From: Planococcus citri
Lineage: Eukaryota > Arthropoda > Insecta > Hemiptera > Pseudococcidae
Length of the DNA: 64,000 bases
Direction: 5' to 3'
Assembly (NCBI RefSeq): GCF_950023065.1
Contig: NC_088678.1
Location: 8,794,580 to 8,858,579, forward strand
Position 1 is the first letter of the stretch. Each line of letters starts with the position of its first letter. The notes below the pieces were generated by a model that was not told the origin of the DNA, made no database searches, and saw nothing but the letters and a program-made list of their open reading frames with translations. Below are positions 1-11,483 of the stretch, in pieces. The position numbers and the translations under genes are program-made.

Positions 1-880
1 AGCTTTCTAAAACTTCATTGGGTAAAATTTTGTGAAAATTTAAAATTTTCAAAAATCTGCTGGGAGGCTCCATAACCACCCAAAACAGCTAGAAATCGTT
101 TCAAATCGATCTGGAGAGCCGAAAGCAAGGTACACGCCAAATTTAAGCTGTCTTGGTCAGTTTGAGTAAAATTATTTTTCCCATTTCGGGCTTTTTAATT
201 AAAAAAAAATTAAACCAAAGATCAAAAAATGCAGCTCAGCTTCTAAAATTTTTGCTGATGTTTTTTTTGCATACCTATACTCTCTCGATCTATAGTTTCG
301 TTTTATATGGAGGTCTAGCACGGACTCAGCAAACAACATTTGGAGGACCGAGTTTTTTTTTTTGAAAATGTGGTTATTTAAAAGTACGTACTATTTAGTA
401 TTTGTAACAGATATCAATTTTTCATTCTTTTTGTTAATTTTTTTCGACTTTGAGGGGCTTTAGGTATACCTGTATAAGGGAATAAACATCATTTTGGATA
501 CCAGGGGAAGGTTCTTCTTGAAAATGTGTTTACCTATTCAGAAAGATTCTTCCCACATAAATGAAACATTTTTCAAAAAATTTCCACAAATATCAATTTT
601 TTATCTTTGTTTATTTTCCCAAAATTGTGGTGGGGGGAGGGGCTCCATACAAGAGAGCCAACATTATTGAGGGGGGAGCAAACGAAGGTTTTTTCTTGAA
701 AGGGAAGTTGTGTAGAACAAATAATATGGAGATAAGATATTTTCAAAAATTTTTCCCTGGTTTTGATTTATTCTCATTTTTTCTGATTTTTTTTTTCAAA
801 TTTGCAGGACTCTTTTCTAGGGGGTTAATACGGTTTAAAGGGCCGGGAGAGTTTTTTCTTGAAAAGGGGATTGTTAAGAA
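1..880. other. Intergenic, dispersed-repeat sequence
   Basis: No gene seen. Positions 1-140 belong to the dispersed family marked by the near-palindrome CTGGAGGCTCCAG (also at about 17 kb, 57.5 kb and 62.3 kb). From about 570 the sequence resembles the DNA before the other gene copies (compare 10360-10500). Short ORFs here are T-rich and not conserved between the duplicates. Confidence 0.5.
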
Positions 881-1131
881 AAATGCTGACGTAAAAACAC
901 TCCAAAAAGCCTGTTCGATAATTCATATCATTACTGCCACGAAAACGAATGGAAAAACTTCCCTACAAAGGTCATTGACTAGGTAAATATTGCTTTTCTT
1001 ACAGAGAGATAAAAATACATAACAGTTTGAAGATAAGACCTAATCTCACCAATGTAGTTGCGATTATTAGCTTAATTAGTAAACTTGTGGTTCCTACTAT
1101 GTGACAATAATACTTACGCGAATCAGGGTCT

Positions 1132-1139
1132 TATCGATA
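1132..1139. promoter_or_regulatory. TATCGATA (DRE-type) site upstream of copy 1
   Basis: Exact 8-bp palindrome 296 bases before the copy 1 ATG, in a block (about 880-1400) conserved upstream of every copy. TATCGATA is the Drosophila DNA replication-related element bound by DREF/BEAF-32 and common in housekeeping core promoters. Function here is inferred from motif and conservation. Confidence 0.45.
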
Positions 1140-1427
1140 GGTATTGGTCTGCGTTGTTTGTACCCTGTCACGATTATTTTTATTGCCTAGGTAAATCGAG
1201 TTTATATGTAAAAATAAATAATACCGAAGGTTGATTCGAGTTCAATTATAATTTTCTGTAGTTTGTGGATACCTCACTTGTTAATTTCTTGAATTCGTGT
1301 CAAGTGTTACACATTCTTAAGTTTCATTTTACAGAGTAACTATATTATTAAACCTTACATCGCGTAGTTTTTTCTATTGAAAGGAACGTTATATTTTAAC
1401 TCAATCCTCTATTTTACCTAAGAGACC

Positions 1428-2378
1428 ATGTGCGTGTGTTTTATTTGCTTTATTGCTTGGGTAAGTAGCTTCAAATATCTACCTAGTGCTTTACAATGTA
1501 TAAAAATGTGTCTTGGCTCGAGTAAAAATATTCAATTTTATGTTAGCTATGGAACTGTGCCCACTTGATATATGGATTCTCATATACAGATTCACCACCT
1601 GATTTCCTCGAATTCCGTAAGTACCTAATAACATTACCTATCTTACTGAACTTAGGTACCTATATTAGATGTTTAATGAGGTGTAACTTTTGGTTGTAAT
1701 TTTTCAGTGGACAGCCTACATTACCCATCATATGGGTTTCATTTCGTAGATTATAGCCAGTTGTACTACGCCATTCAAAGTTCTGTGATGTTTTTCGCGA
1801 TTTGCCCCGGCTTAGTTATAGTAAGTCATACTCAATAAGCATTTGGAACGAAGCAAGTTCACGTTCATGTATATATTTTTTACGTTTGTTTGCGTAGGAC
1901 TCATTTTTCTTCCTAACTCCATTGGCTGTGAGTGAAACGCTCATGCTTCTGATGTATTTGATCAAAATACTCACCTATTTGTGGCTGCGTATAAACTTGG
2001 CTCCATCGACAGAAAACCCTCTAAAACTGTTGATTTTATTTGGTAAATTACTCGAATCTATTTAATTATATTTTTCCACAGTATCTGCTTCATCGTGGCT
2101 AATTTAATTCGTGTTTGTTTTCAGCATTCCATTATTACTTTTGCTCGAGTATCTTCAGTTTCTTCAGCCAACTATCAAAAGGAGAGCATGGATGCGAACA
2201 TCGATTGACAATAAACGTTAAAATCACGAAATCGACACAAGATGCTTCGTCTCTTCGAGCATCTGCTCCCTGTTCGAATGATGAAACCTTCCTGCCGGTT
2301 TCACAGGAAAATTCTTCGTATGCTACAAAAACTCCTGAAGCTCCTGTCTTCACTCAACCACCGTCATATGTTGTGTGA
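1428..2378 (+). CDS. Tandem gene copy 1: four-pass membrane protein with PPSY tail, exon 1 shortened
   Basis: Spliced model: exons 1428-1460, 1547-1616, 1708-1820, 1898-2042, 2125-2378 (615 nt, 204 aa), all with GT-AG borders and open frame; intron phases 0,1,0,1 as in the other copies. Exon 3 carries the second hydrophobic segment, exon 4 the third (PLAVSETLMLLMYLIKILTY), and the exon 4/5 join the fourth. Compared with copy 2, exon 1 lacks 60 nt in frame, removing the Trp/Cys-rich block and the start of TM1. A deletion in exon 5 joins TQP directly to the end, so the protein finishes PPSYVV. PPxY motifs bind WW domains of Nedd4-type ubiquitin ligases, and LAPTM-type lysosomal proteins use them for sorting; the same role here is inference. 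The LAPTM/DUF4728 assignment rests on topology and PPxY only. The gene may be compromised by the exon 1 loss. Confidence 0.65.
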
Positions 2379-2424
2379 GACGTACCATGTAGACTATGGG
2401 CTCTTTACTTACCTATTATATGTA

Positions 2425-3286
2425 AGGGTAAGGGCGCCCAACTTCGACCACTTTTTTTAAAATCGCCACCAATCGAAGACTATTTCACTTCAAAACGTGG
2501 TAAATGGCTTAAAATGTAGGTTGAACCTTCCCCTAACTCATATCAAAATTTTGGCCCAAATGAAGAATCCTTAATATGTTTTTTGAATTTTTTTCCGAAA
2601 CAACTCAAAAACGATTTTTCAAAAGTTGGGCTCCTAATCCCGACCACCTCCAAAAGTTAGGTGCCCTAATTCCGACCACATTTGAAAGTGCAGCAACCAA
2701 TAAAATACTATTTTCACATGAAAATACAGTAAATGGCTTAAAAGATAGATTGAACCTTCCCCTAACTCATATTGAAATTTTGGGGTTATAGAATAATTCT
2801 TTATGGCTTTTTGGAATTTTCTTCTGAGGCACCTCAAAAATGACTGAATTTGGTACCCTAATCCCGACCACCCTGACTGAATTTACATGATCTTATGGGT
2901 GGTCGGGATTAGGAGACCCATGTCATTTTACACTTTCGTAAAAAAATTTTATACATACCTTTGATGGATTAGGAAAGCGGCTATATCATCAGAAACGTAC
3001 TTAAATAACAATCACAACACATGTATAACATCATAAAATTATTGATATCTAGTTAAAATTTTTCGACGATGAAAAATGACAAAAAACTTATCTTTGACTA
3101 TCGAATTTTTTCAACTTCAATTCATTTCGCGAGTTTTGGCTGTACAATGGCCGGGAATGTCTCAAATTAATCGTCTGTGATAGAGGAACATGTTTATATC
3201 ACTTTCCGGTAGGTAGCGCTAATAACAGACGAGATATAGAGGGTGGTCGGGATTAGGCACTGGGCGGAATAGGGGTCCCTTACCCT
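2425..3286. mobile_element. 862-bp MITE in the 3'UTR of copy 1
   Basis: Perfect 10-bp terminal inverted repeats AGGGTAAGGG / CCCTTACCCT, flanked on both sides by TATGTA (2419-2424 and 3287-3292). The other gene copies have uninterrupted sequence at this point, which confirms the insertion. Inside, the word CTAATCCCGACCACC recurs in both orientations (2634, 2666, 2858; reversed at 2897 and 3241). There is no coding capacity. An AG...CT terminus with a 6-bp duplication resembles Polinton-type ends, but the element is far too short to classify with confidence. It separates the copy 1 stop codon from its poly(A) signal at 3322. Confidence 0.75.
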
Positions 3287-3321
3287 TATGTATTCAATTG
3301 TGCTTAGGCAATTCCGTTTTG

Positions 3322-3327
3322 AATAAA
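3322..3327 (+). promoter_or_regulatory. Poly(A) signal AATAAA of copy 1
   Basis: Equivalent in the duplicates to the AATAAA at 8925, 12734, 22977 and 27719. Here it lies 944 bases after the stop because a MITE is inserted between them. Confidence 0.5.
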
Positions 3328-3339
3328 ATGGGAATAAAA

Positions 3340-4866
3340 CGATGAACCATCGATATTTTATTGTTTTGCATGTGTCTCTGCATGTGCAGAGCCGCAGAGG
3401 TCACCAAATGATAATTGAAGCGACCAAAGGTCTCTGCGATTTTTTTTTTTGCCAGGGATAAGAGAATTTGAAGTTTTGCAAAATCGAGTCGTTTGAAAAT
3501 AGCTTCGCTTCCAAAGATCAACAAAATCTTAGATCCCAAAGTTCATTTTTGGATTTTTGGCAAATTTTTGAAAATTGAAAAGTTCTCACGGTAGAATTTT
3601 TTTTCTCGAATAATCTTGCATTTCATTTGAACTGAGCTGAGCAACTAAACTATAACCAATTATTTTAGTCCATGCTGGTGTCTCCTATAAATTCTCCTAA
3701 AAATAACGACTTCAAACTTTTCAAAAATCTGAGCTTTCTGGAACATTTAGGAGATTCTAGTTTTCCAAAAAAACAAAAAAAAACCTCTATAAAATTCGTA
3801 GAAAATAACTTTAGCTCGTATGCTCGTGATTGCTGGTAATGCTGGTGCTTGTTAGTGATCCACTTGACAGATTACTCATCATTTTTTGTACCTACTGAAC
3901 ACCTACCCTCTTGGGAACCATATTTTTTCTCCAATGTTTTCGACGATTGCATTAAAATAATTTTTTTTTTAAAAGTGAAAAATTGAAAATTCCACAAAAA
4001 AGTAGGCTGATTTTGACCAAATTCATCAGAGACCTTCATTTTGAGTTGAAAGTTAGATGCCTCTGTAGGGGAGATTTGGGCCCTCAAAGAGTAGGTATGT
4101 TCGAAAAAAATTGTGTTTTTTTTTTGCTCCTGCTACGCAACCCGTTTTTGAAAAAATGACCCGTTCCTAAATTAAAGTGAGTAATACTTGGAAAATGAAC
4201 AAATTTTGTCGTTATGAATTTTTTTATAATTTCAAGATTGAAGAGGGGAGAAATATTTTAGAAGAAAAAAATCGCGAAAACGTATTATTGACCTTGGGAA
4301 TGGGCAGTACTTACTTTGGAAAATAAACAAATTTTTAAATTATGAATTATGCCTAACATTGGAATTGAAGGGAGTAGAAGTATTTTAAAAGAAAATATCA
4401 CTAGCCCCTTAAAAGTTGACAGATTTCGACCAAATTTAGCAGAAAACTTCATTTTGAGTTGAAAATTACTCACAAAAATTCTGGTTCCGAAGGTACCCCC
4501 GGAGGGAAGAGTTGCCCCCTCAAACAAATGGGCTTTTTTGAAAAATTGTAGTTTTTTGCTTCTGGGGCTACACAACCTGTGTTTTAGGGAAAATGGCCAA
4601 GTCTCAAATTAATGTATTTGAGACTCTGCCTAGATCGATGCTATTACTATCAAAACCCAAGACCACTTCGTTTAGGGTTCTACTGCGCGATTAAAAATTT
4701 GCAAAACGGTAATTTTTGGGTAAATTTGTGTTTTGACAATTTCTTCTTGGCATATTGAAAAATATCACTCCTGAAAGTGGGAGAATATTTTGGAAAGCAG
4801 TGGTGCCAATTTTTTAATCATTGTTGTCAATCTCAAAAAGTCGAAAAAATTTTAGTTTTTGTTTTT
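3340..4866. repeat. Duplicated 3' flank of the gene array
   Basis: Non-coding. This stretch aligns along its length with 8940-10370, and in part with 22990-23430, 24540-24640 and 25120-25450, so gene and 3' flank were duplicated as one unit. Short ORFs in it are not conserved between the copies. Confidence 0.6.
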
Positions 4867-4979
4867 TAGTCTTTGGTTTTCTCAGCACGGGCTTAGGGTG
4901 AATGCTGCGAAGTCAGAGCTTGTTGTTTTTGGCTTTCAAAATTGATATGTGCGCAACTTAAGAGGTAAGGTTTTCCTCC

Positions 4980-6244
4980 ATGAGAGGGAGTGCGGTGCTC
5001 TCTGCTCCTGTCCAGCTCTGGTACAGGTGGAGAAACACAGGTACTTGGGTGTGTGCTGTGTGGGTAGATCAGTGCTTGGCGTGGAGGGAACACTGTTTGG
5101 TTTTGAGGGCAAAATTATCTAAAATTGTAAATCTGATTCGCTACTTGTCTGGCTTGGTGTCTGGTGTTCATCTTCGGAGGTTCTATGTGGCTGTGTTTGA
5201 GGGTACCTTGAGGTATGGGATCATGGTGTGGGGGGGGGGTGCGGCTACATGTTGGATCCGGCCACTACTGATGCTTCAAAAGCGAGCCGCTCGGTTAGTT
5301 GTTGGTGAACGCTGGGACGCTCCCTCTCAGCCAGTTTTCCATTCTTTGGGTAAGGTGCACCGGGGCAAGTCAGAACGATTTTTCACAATTTCAACTTTGA
5401 CCAGCTGTTACTCCCCTTCTAATGAACCAATATGGATCAAATTTATTATGTAGGTTCCCATAAGGGTTCTTAACCTATGGTGAAAATTTGAGAGCGATTG
5501 ACACAGTAGCTTCCGCTCAGTGGAATAAAATATAAAATGTCCTGACTTACCCCAATTGGGGTAAGTCAGAACAGGCTAAACTTTGCAGAGGCGTAGATCA
5601 CAAACGGAGTGTCCTAGAAAAATTGCATAGAAACAAAATTGTAGAGAATTTAAATCTCTTTGAGATCAATTTCATCAGATTTTCTCTAGGACGCACGGTT
5701 CGTCCGCTATATGCGAAAAACTAAGAAATAGAAAGTCTGTATTTTAGAACAAATTCAAAACAAGTTCAAAACAGCAACAAAATACAATTGAACCAAAGAC
5801 ATCGACTAAAATGAAACTGAATCGCGAAAATTTTTATGCCGTGATGAAGTAGGGGTAGTACCAGTACCCTCAAGTCACCTTTAGTGGCACTTTGCCAGAT
5901 ATAAACCTCTAGGCGCTAGAGCAAGTTTTCTAACTTACCCCGAATTCCAACTTCCCCCGGTGCACCTTATCTTTAAGGTGAGGCAAATTTATTACATCAC
6001 TGTGTTGTCTCTGATGCACAGGTATAGAGACGCATTTGGCTATGCTGTGGGGGTGGGATGTACTAGATGTGCTGTGTCGGGTGTTGTTCCGCTCCCTGGC
6101 TGGAGAAAGTCAATGTCTAGGTCAGTTTTTCGATACTTTGCTGCCCATCTGTACAACAGTTTGCCAGTGGAATGTAAAAATGCGAGTGTAAATGGTTTCA
6201 AAAGAATGATTGAGGAATATGTGTTATCCATCCTAGATGAATGA
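4980..6244 (+). pseudogene. LINE reverse-transcriptase C-terminal fragment, split by a MITE
   Basis: Two coding parts, about 4980-5352 and 5970-6244. The first has the thumb-like pattern LSKIVNLIRYLSGLVSG, then RYGIMVWGGG and QKRAARLVVGERW; the second ends in the usual LINE C-terminal RYFAAHLYNSLPVECKN. Further upstream (about 4890-5060) the typical KSELVVFG and HRYLGV motifs can be read only in other frames, so the copy is frameshifted. No endonuclease domain or RT catalytic motif is present. Removing the MITE and one TA restores a common frame across the two parts, so the coding region was split by insertion and not by gradual decay at that point. Confidence 0.65.
5353..5967. mobile_element. 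615-bp Tc1/mariner-type MITE inside the LINE
   Basis: Inverted ends AGGTGCACCGGGG / CCCCGGTGCACCT (the right end has one additional C) with TA on each side (5351-5352, 5968-5969). Internal reiterated word GGGGYAAGTCAGAAC. A perfect 28-bp palindrome sits at 5542-5569 (centre CCCCAATTGGGG). No coding capacity. Confidence 0.75.
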
Positions 6245-6570
6245 ATGTTAGTGTGGTGTACCGAGCTATTACAGCAAGTTGTTTAAAATTATTAATTGTA
6301 GGGTATTGTTCTCTCTCTGGTTTTTCTTGTTCTAGTGGCTGAGTGTTGGTTAATTATCTATTTATCTACTTATCTATCTATTTGTTTCTTTATTTCATTT
6401 ATTTTTATTATTTTCTTATTTTTGTATTTTTGTTTCTGTCTGTGTAATGTGGAGAGAGCCGATCCCCCGCTCACCAAAAGGTACTGGTGGGGTCGTAATA
6501 TGTATCTATATAAGATTGTACTGTACGAAAGAAATAAATAAAAAATGTAAAAATGTAAATGTAAAAAATG

Positions 6571-7740
6571 ATATCTTTCAATATTTTGACAAATTAATGC
6601 AAAAAGCTTATTTGCAAAGAAAAAATGTTCAAAACACGAATTCATCCAAGAATAAAAGATCTGCAAATTTTCAACCGCTCAGTAGAACCGTAAAAGTGGT
6701 GGTTGGGTTGTGACGGCCATAGCATACTCGACGATTTTTTCGAAAACCTCCCCTAAAACCACTGCATATAGGGGAAAAATAAAAAATAGAGAGTTGTTTT
6801 TTCACCTGAGGTCACAACTTTGGGGGAGGGGAGTGGGAGGTGGAGAATTCCAACTTTGCAAAATAAGGTACCTACCTATACCTAGGTACATATTACCTAC
6901 CCCAAACAGGCAAACACTCATTTAAAAAAAATATGTATTGGTCTAAAATCTTAAAAGTTTGATGCAGATCATTTTTTTAAAGTTCAATGCCAAATTTCAG
7001 AACTAAGATTTAAGAATTTTGCAAAAAATCCGCAAACTGTACACTTTTATGAACTCAAGGTTCTTATGTACATTTGAAATATCAATCAATTATTGCTCCT
7101 TCAATTCTGATGAGAGGCTAAAATTAAAAAGAATCCTTTCAAATGGAAACCTATGCAAAATATTAAACTTCTTTATTGTTCAATTAAACATAGGTAACAC
7201 GTGAAATTGTGGGCCAAAGGATGGTAAAGTGGGCGAACAGAAACACCCCAAAAAATCCTGTATGGTATGATAATTTACATGTAGGCTATTATTGTGGCCC
7301 CAAAAACGAATGGAAAACCTTCCCAATATAGGTCATTGATTAGGTAAGTAGGTATTGTCTTTTTTACAGAGAGAAAAAAAAATACAATACAATTCAAAGA
7401 TAAGTCGTAATCTTGCCAATTAATTGCGATTATTAGCATGATCAGTAAACCGGTGGTTCCTACTTTGTGATGATTACTCGCGCGAATCAGGGTCTTATCG
7501 ATATTTTTCTACGTTGTACCCTGCCATGATTATTTTTATTGCTCGGGTAAATCGTCGAGTTTAGATGTAAAAATAAATAATATCCAACCCAAGGTTGGTT
7601 CGCGTTCAATTATAATTTTCTGTAGTTTGTGTTAAATTCCTGTCAAGACTTATCTAAGAATTAAGCCTTACATCGCGTGGTTTTTTCTATTGAAAGGAAT
7701 ACCATATTTTACTCAATCCTCTTTATTTACCTAATAGACC
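6571..7740. other. 5' flank of copy 2
   Basis: Non-coding. From about 6760 it aligns with 10600-11480, 21200-21960 and 25740-26500, the shared 5' flank of the genes. It includes GTAGGTA-type simple sequence near 6870-6905. Short ORFs here (for example around 7019) are not preserved in the duplicates. Confidence 0.55.
7496..7503. promoter_or_regulatory. TATCGATA (DRE-type) site upstream of copy 2
   Basis: Same palindrome 245 bases before the copy 2 ATG, within the shared context AATCAGGGTCTTATCGATA. Downstream the conserved GTTCAATTATAATTTTCTG stretch (about 7609) may contain the transcription start. Confidence 0.45.
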
Positions 7741-8830
7741 ATGAACGTGTGTTTTCCAAAGTTGAAACAATGGTGGTGTTGTTATCCGTGTCCGGTGAGA
7801 ATAGGAGTGAATCATATTTGCGTTATTGGTTTTGTAAGTATTTATAGCTTCAAATAGTGCTTTCTATGTTTCTTGGCTTGAATAAAAATATTCAATTATT
7901 TTTTATTAGGTATGGAACTTTGCGCACTTAATAGATGGATCCTCAAAAAAAGATCCGCCTGATTTCCTCAAATTCCGTAAGTGATTGCTTATAGGTAGTT
8001 TATTTGTTGTCCCAAGAATCATACAGCTTGTAATATTACCTAACTTTCTACTTACGAGTACCTAGGTACTTGGATTTTTGACGAATGATGAGGTAACTTT
8101 TGGTTGTAATTTTTCAGTGGACAGTCTATATTCACCATCGTACTCGTATGGGCATAATTTCGTAGATTATGGTCAGTTGTACTACGTCATTCAAAGTTTT
8201 GTGATGTTCATCGGGATTTGCCCCGGTTTAGTTATGGTAAGACATAAGCACTTGGAACAAACTACGTTCACGTTCATATATCTACCTATATTTTTACGTT
8301 TGTTTTCACAGGAGTCATTTAGCTGCCTAAATCCGTTGGCCGTGAGTGAAACGCTTATGGTTCTTATGTATTTGATCAAAATACTGACCTTTGTGTGGCT
8401 GCGTTTGCATTTCATTCAATCGACAGAAGACCCTGTAAAACTGTTTATTTTATTTGGTAAATTCTCTAAATTTTTTTACTTTTCCGCAGTACCTGCTAAA
8501 TGCTTCATCGTGGCTAATTCGTGTTTGTTTTCAGCACTCCATTATTACTTTTGTTCGATTATCTTCAGTTTCTTCAACCAAATATCAAAACGAGAGTATA
8601 GGCGCGAACATGAAATGCCCACATGCATTGAAATCATTACATCGATGAAAGAAGCATCATCTCCTTCTGCATCTGCCCCCCGACAGAATGACCAAACCTT
8701 ACCTGATACTCCTGTATTTACTCAGCCCGATTTGTCGATAAACCCGCCTAATGAACGATCTCAAACTGCGATCCCACTTGGATTCAACATGCCTCAATCT
8801 GTTGTCGTTAATGAAAGCCCACCGTCATAA
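7741..8830 (+). CDS. Tandem gene copy 2: four-pass membrane protein, PPxY destroyed by frameshift
   Basis: Exons 7741-7833, 7910-7976, 8118-8236, 8312-8456 and 8535-8830 give 720 nt and 239 aa. The N-terminus has the block QWWCCYPCPVRIGVN before TM1; TM2 lies in exon 3, TM3 in exon 4 (PLAVSETLMVLMYLIKILTF) and TM4 spans exons 4/5 (LFILF then ALHYYFCSIIFSFF). The cytoplasmic tail is Ser/Pro-rich (SSPSASAP). Copies 3 and 5 end in PPSYAP and PPPYAP; here one extra A turns TCATATGCT into TCATAATGCT, so the chain stops after SPPS and the PPxY is lost. Introns 3 (75 nt) and 4 (78 nt) are multiples of three without in-frame stops, so the genomic frame is open from 8078 to 8830. An AATAAA lies at 8925. 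Family placement (LAPTM/DUF4728-like) is tentative. Confidence 0.75.
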
Positions 8831-8924
8831 TGCTGCTTGAGTAAACGTAACGTACCATGTAGCCCATAAGTTGTATATTTACCTATACATATAAGTTCAT
8901 ATGTGCTCAGGCAATTTCATGTTA

Positions 8925-8930
8925 AATAAA
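8925..8930 (+). promoter_or_regulatory. Poly(A) signal AATAAA of copy 2
   Basis: Ninety-five bases after the copy 2 stop, at the position conserved in the other copies. Confidence 0.5.
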
Positions 8931-8939
8931 ATGAAAATG

Positions 8940-11480
8940 AAACGATGGATCATTGATATTTTCATGTTTTGCATGTGTCTCTAATCTCTCAAATCGGAGG
9001 TCTCTGCGATTTTTTCAACCAGGGATAAGAGCATTTGAAATTTTAAAATCTTAGATACCATACTTCATTTTTGGATTTTTGGCAAAAATTTTTAAGGTAC
9101 CTACCTATGTAGAATATTTTTTTCTTCTTTGAATAAAACGAATCAGTTCGAATAATCATGCATTTCATTTCAACTGTGCAACTCGAATACTATCATAAAT
9201 AAAATTGATTGATTGAATTTTAGTCCATGCTGGAGTCTCCTATAAATTCTTCTAAAAATAACTACTTCAAACTTTACAAAAAATCTGAGCTTTCAGGGAC
9301 ATTCAGAAAATTCTAGTTTAACAAAAAAAAAAATCCATAAAATCCGTAGAAAATGACTATAGCTCGTATGCTCGTGATTGGTGCTTCTAAGTGACCCACT
9401 TGAAAGATTACTAATCATTTTTTGTACCTACTGAGCACCTACCCATTTGGGAACCATATTTTTTCTCCTCCGATTTCAACAATATTGCATTAAAATGAGT
9501 AAAAAAAGGTGAAAAACTAAAAATTCTACAAAACAGTATATTAGGCTGATTTTGACCAAATTCATCGGGGACTTTCAATTTGAGTTGAAAGTTAGATGCC
9601 TCTGAAAGGTATTTTCGAAACAAATTGTGTTTTTTTTTAGTCCTGCTGCACAACCTGTTTTTGGAAAAATGGCTCGGTCTTAAATTAAAGTAAGTAATAC
9701 TTTGGAAAATGAACAAATTTTGTCGTTATGAATTTTTTCCTAATTTCATAACTGAAGAGGGGGGAAATATTTTAGGAAAAAAAAAATGGCCAAAAACGTA
9801 TTTTTGACTTTGGAAATGAGTAATTATATGAATTTTTGCCTGACATTGAAATTAAAGGAGCTCAAAATATGTATTTTAAAAGAAAATCTAGCTCCTTAAA
9901 AGTTGACGAATTTTGACCAAATTCAGCAGAAAACTTCATTTTGAGTTGAAAATTACTCACAAAAAATCCTAGCTCCGAAAGTACCCCTGGAGGGGAAATT
10001 TAGACTCTCGTAAGAGGTGGCATTTTTGAAAAAATTGTGGGTTTTAGCTCCAGGGGCTACATAACCTGCATTTTGGGAAAAATGGTCAAGTCTCGAATTA
10101 AAGTATTTGAGACTCTGCTTAGATCGATGCTATGCTATTACCATCAAAACCCAAGACCACTTCTTTTAGGGTTCCAAGCTGAGCGATTAAAAATTTGTAA
10201 ATCGTTATTTTTCGGGTAAATTTGTGTTTTGAAAATTTTTTCTTGGCAAATATTGAAAAATATCATTCCTGAAAATGGGGAAATATTTTGGAAAGCAGTG
10301 GTGTCAATTTTTTAATCATTGTTGTCGGTTTAAAAAAAATCAAAAAATTTTAGTTTTTGTTTTCTTTTTTCCCTGATTTTCATTAATTCTACTTTTTTAA
10401 AATTTGCGGTGCTCCTTTTGTAGGGGGGGGGGGTAGTATAGTTTAAAGGACCGGGGAAGTTTTTTATTGAAAAGGAGATTGTTATGAAAATTTCTGACGA
10501 AAAGACAAAGAATTTTCATTCCTGAAATTGTTGGAAATTTTTCAATTTTTTCTCCTTATGGGGGGGGGGGGTGTGTTTGGTACCCGGAACCACTTTTTTC
10601 AGATATGGGAAAAATAAAAAATGGAGAATTGTTTTCTCACCCGAGGTAACAACTGGGGGGGGGGGGGGTGGAGAGTTCCAACTTTGCAAAACAAAAGGTA
10701 TACCTCATACAGGTACATAAGGTAGGTATCTAGTTTTTAAAAAATGTAGGTAGGTACTTACTTATATTTGTCTAAAATCTTGAAAGTTTGATGATGAACA
10801 TTTTTTTGAAAAATCAAAATTTACAAAATCTAGCTAAATTTCAGAGCTATGATTTAAAATTTAGCAAAAAATCCGCAAACTGTACAGTTTTAAGGTACAT
10901 ATTATAATACATTTAATATTTCAATCAATCTTTGCTCCTTCAATTGTAATGAAAGGCTAAAATAGAAAATAATCCTTACAAATACATAGAAAGCTACCTA
11001 TGCAAATGATTAAATTTCTTTACTGTTCAATAAAAAAAGGCAAACGTGAAATTGTGAGCCAAAGGGTGACAAAGTGGGTGAACATAAACAACCCAAAAAG
11101 CATGTATGATAATTCATATTATTATGAACCCGAAAGCGAGTGGGAAAACTTCCCAATATAGGTCTCTGATTAGGTACCTAAGTAAGTACATTAATCGCTT
11201 TTTTTACAGAGGAAAAAATACCATTAGAAGATAAGACGTTAATATCTTACCAATTAATCGCGATTATTAGCTTGACGAGGAAACTAATTGTTTCTACTAT
11301 GTGATTACTTACCCGAATTAGGATCTTATCGATATTTTTCGGCTACAGCCACGATTAGTTATTGCCTGGATCGAGTTTGGATGTAAAAATAAAAACCAAC
11401 GTTGATTCGCGTTCAATTATAATTCTCTGCAGTTTTTGGATACCTCGATGTTAAAGACTTAAGTATCTCTATCTACTATA
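8940..11480. repeat. Duplicated intergenic block between copies 2 and 3
   Basis: First half aligns with 3340-4866, second half (from about 10360) with 570-1420 and 6760-7740. This appears to be the intergenic unit without the LINE and MITE insertions, so it is a useful reference for the ancestral state. It has several poly-G runs (10427, 10561, 10657). No gene seen. Confidence 0.55.
11327..11334. promoter_or_regulatory. TATCGATA (DRE-type) site upstream of copy 3
   Basis: Palindrome 157 bases before the copy 3 ATG; this copy has a shorter 5' flank because of deletions between the site and the start codon. The context AATTAGGATCTTATCGATA matches the other copies. Confidence 0.45.
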
Positions 11481-11483
11481 GAC

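Larger units (their letters stand above)
4867..6570 (+). mobile_element. 5'-truncated LINE (non-LTR retrotransposon)
   Basis: The duplicated host sequence stops at about 4866 and resumes by about 6760. Between them lies the 3' end of a LINE: a C-terminal reverse-transcriptase region, a 3'UTR with a (TCTA)-rich patch at about 6358, and an ATGTAAA-type repeat tail at about 6543-6570. The Jockey/CR1-like look of the RT C-terminus is my reading of the conserved LxxKLSKxVxLIRxLS and LRYGIxVWGG pattern. The element is interrupted by the MITE at 5353-5967. Confidence 0.7.

Noticed and set aside
2115..2378. Copy 1 exon 5 as a separate small gene starting at 2115
   Set aside because: It is the last exon of a spliced gene; the upstream bases are intron and splice acceptor conserved in all copies.
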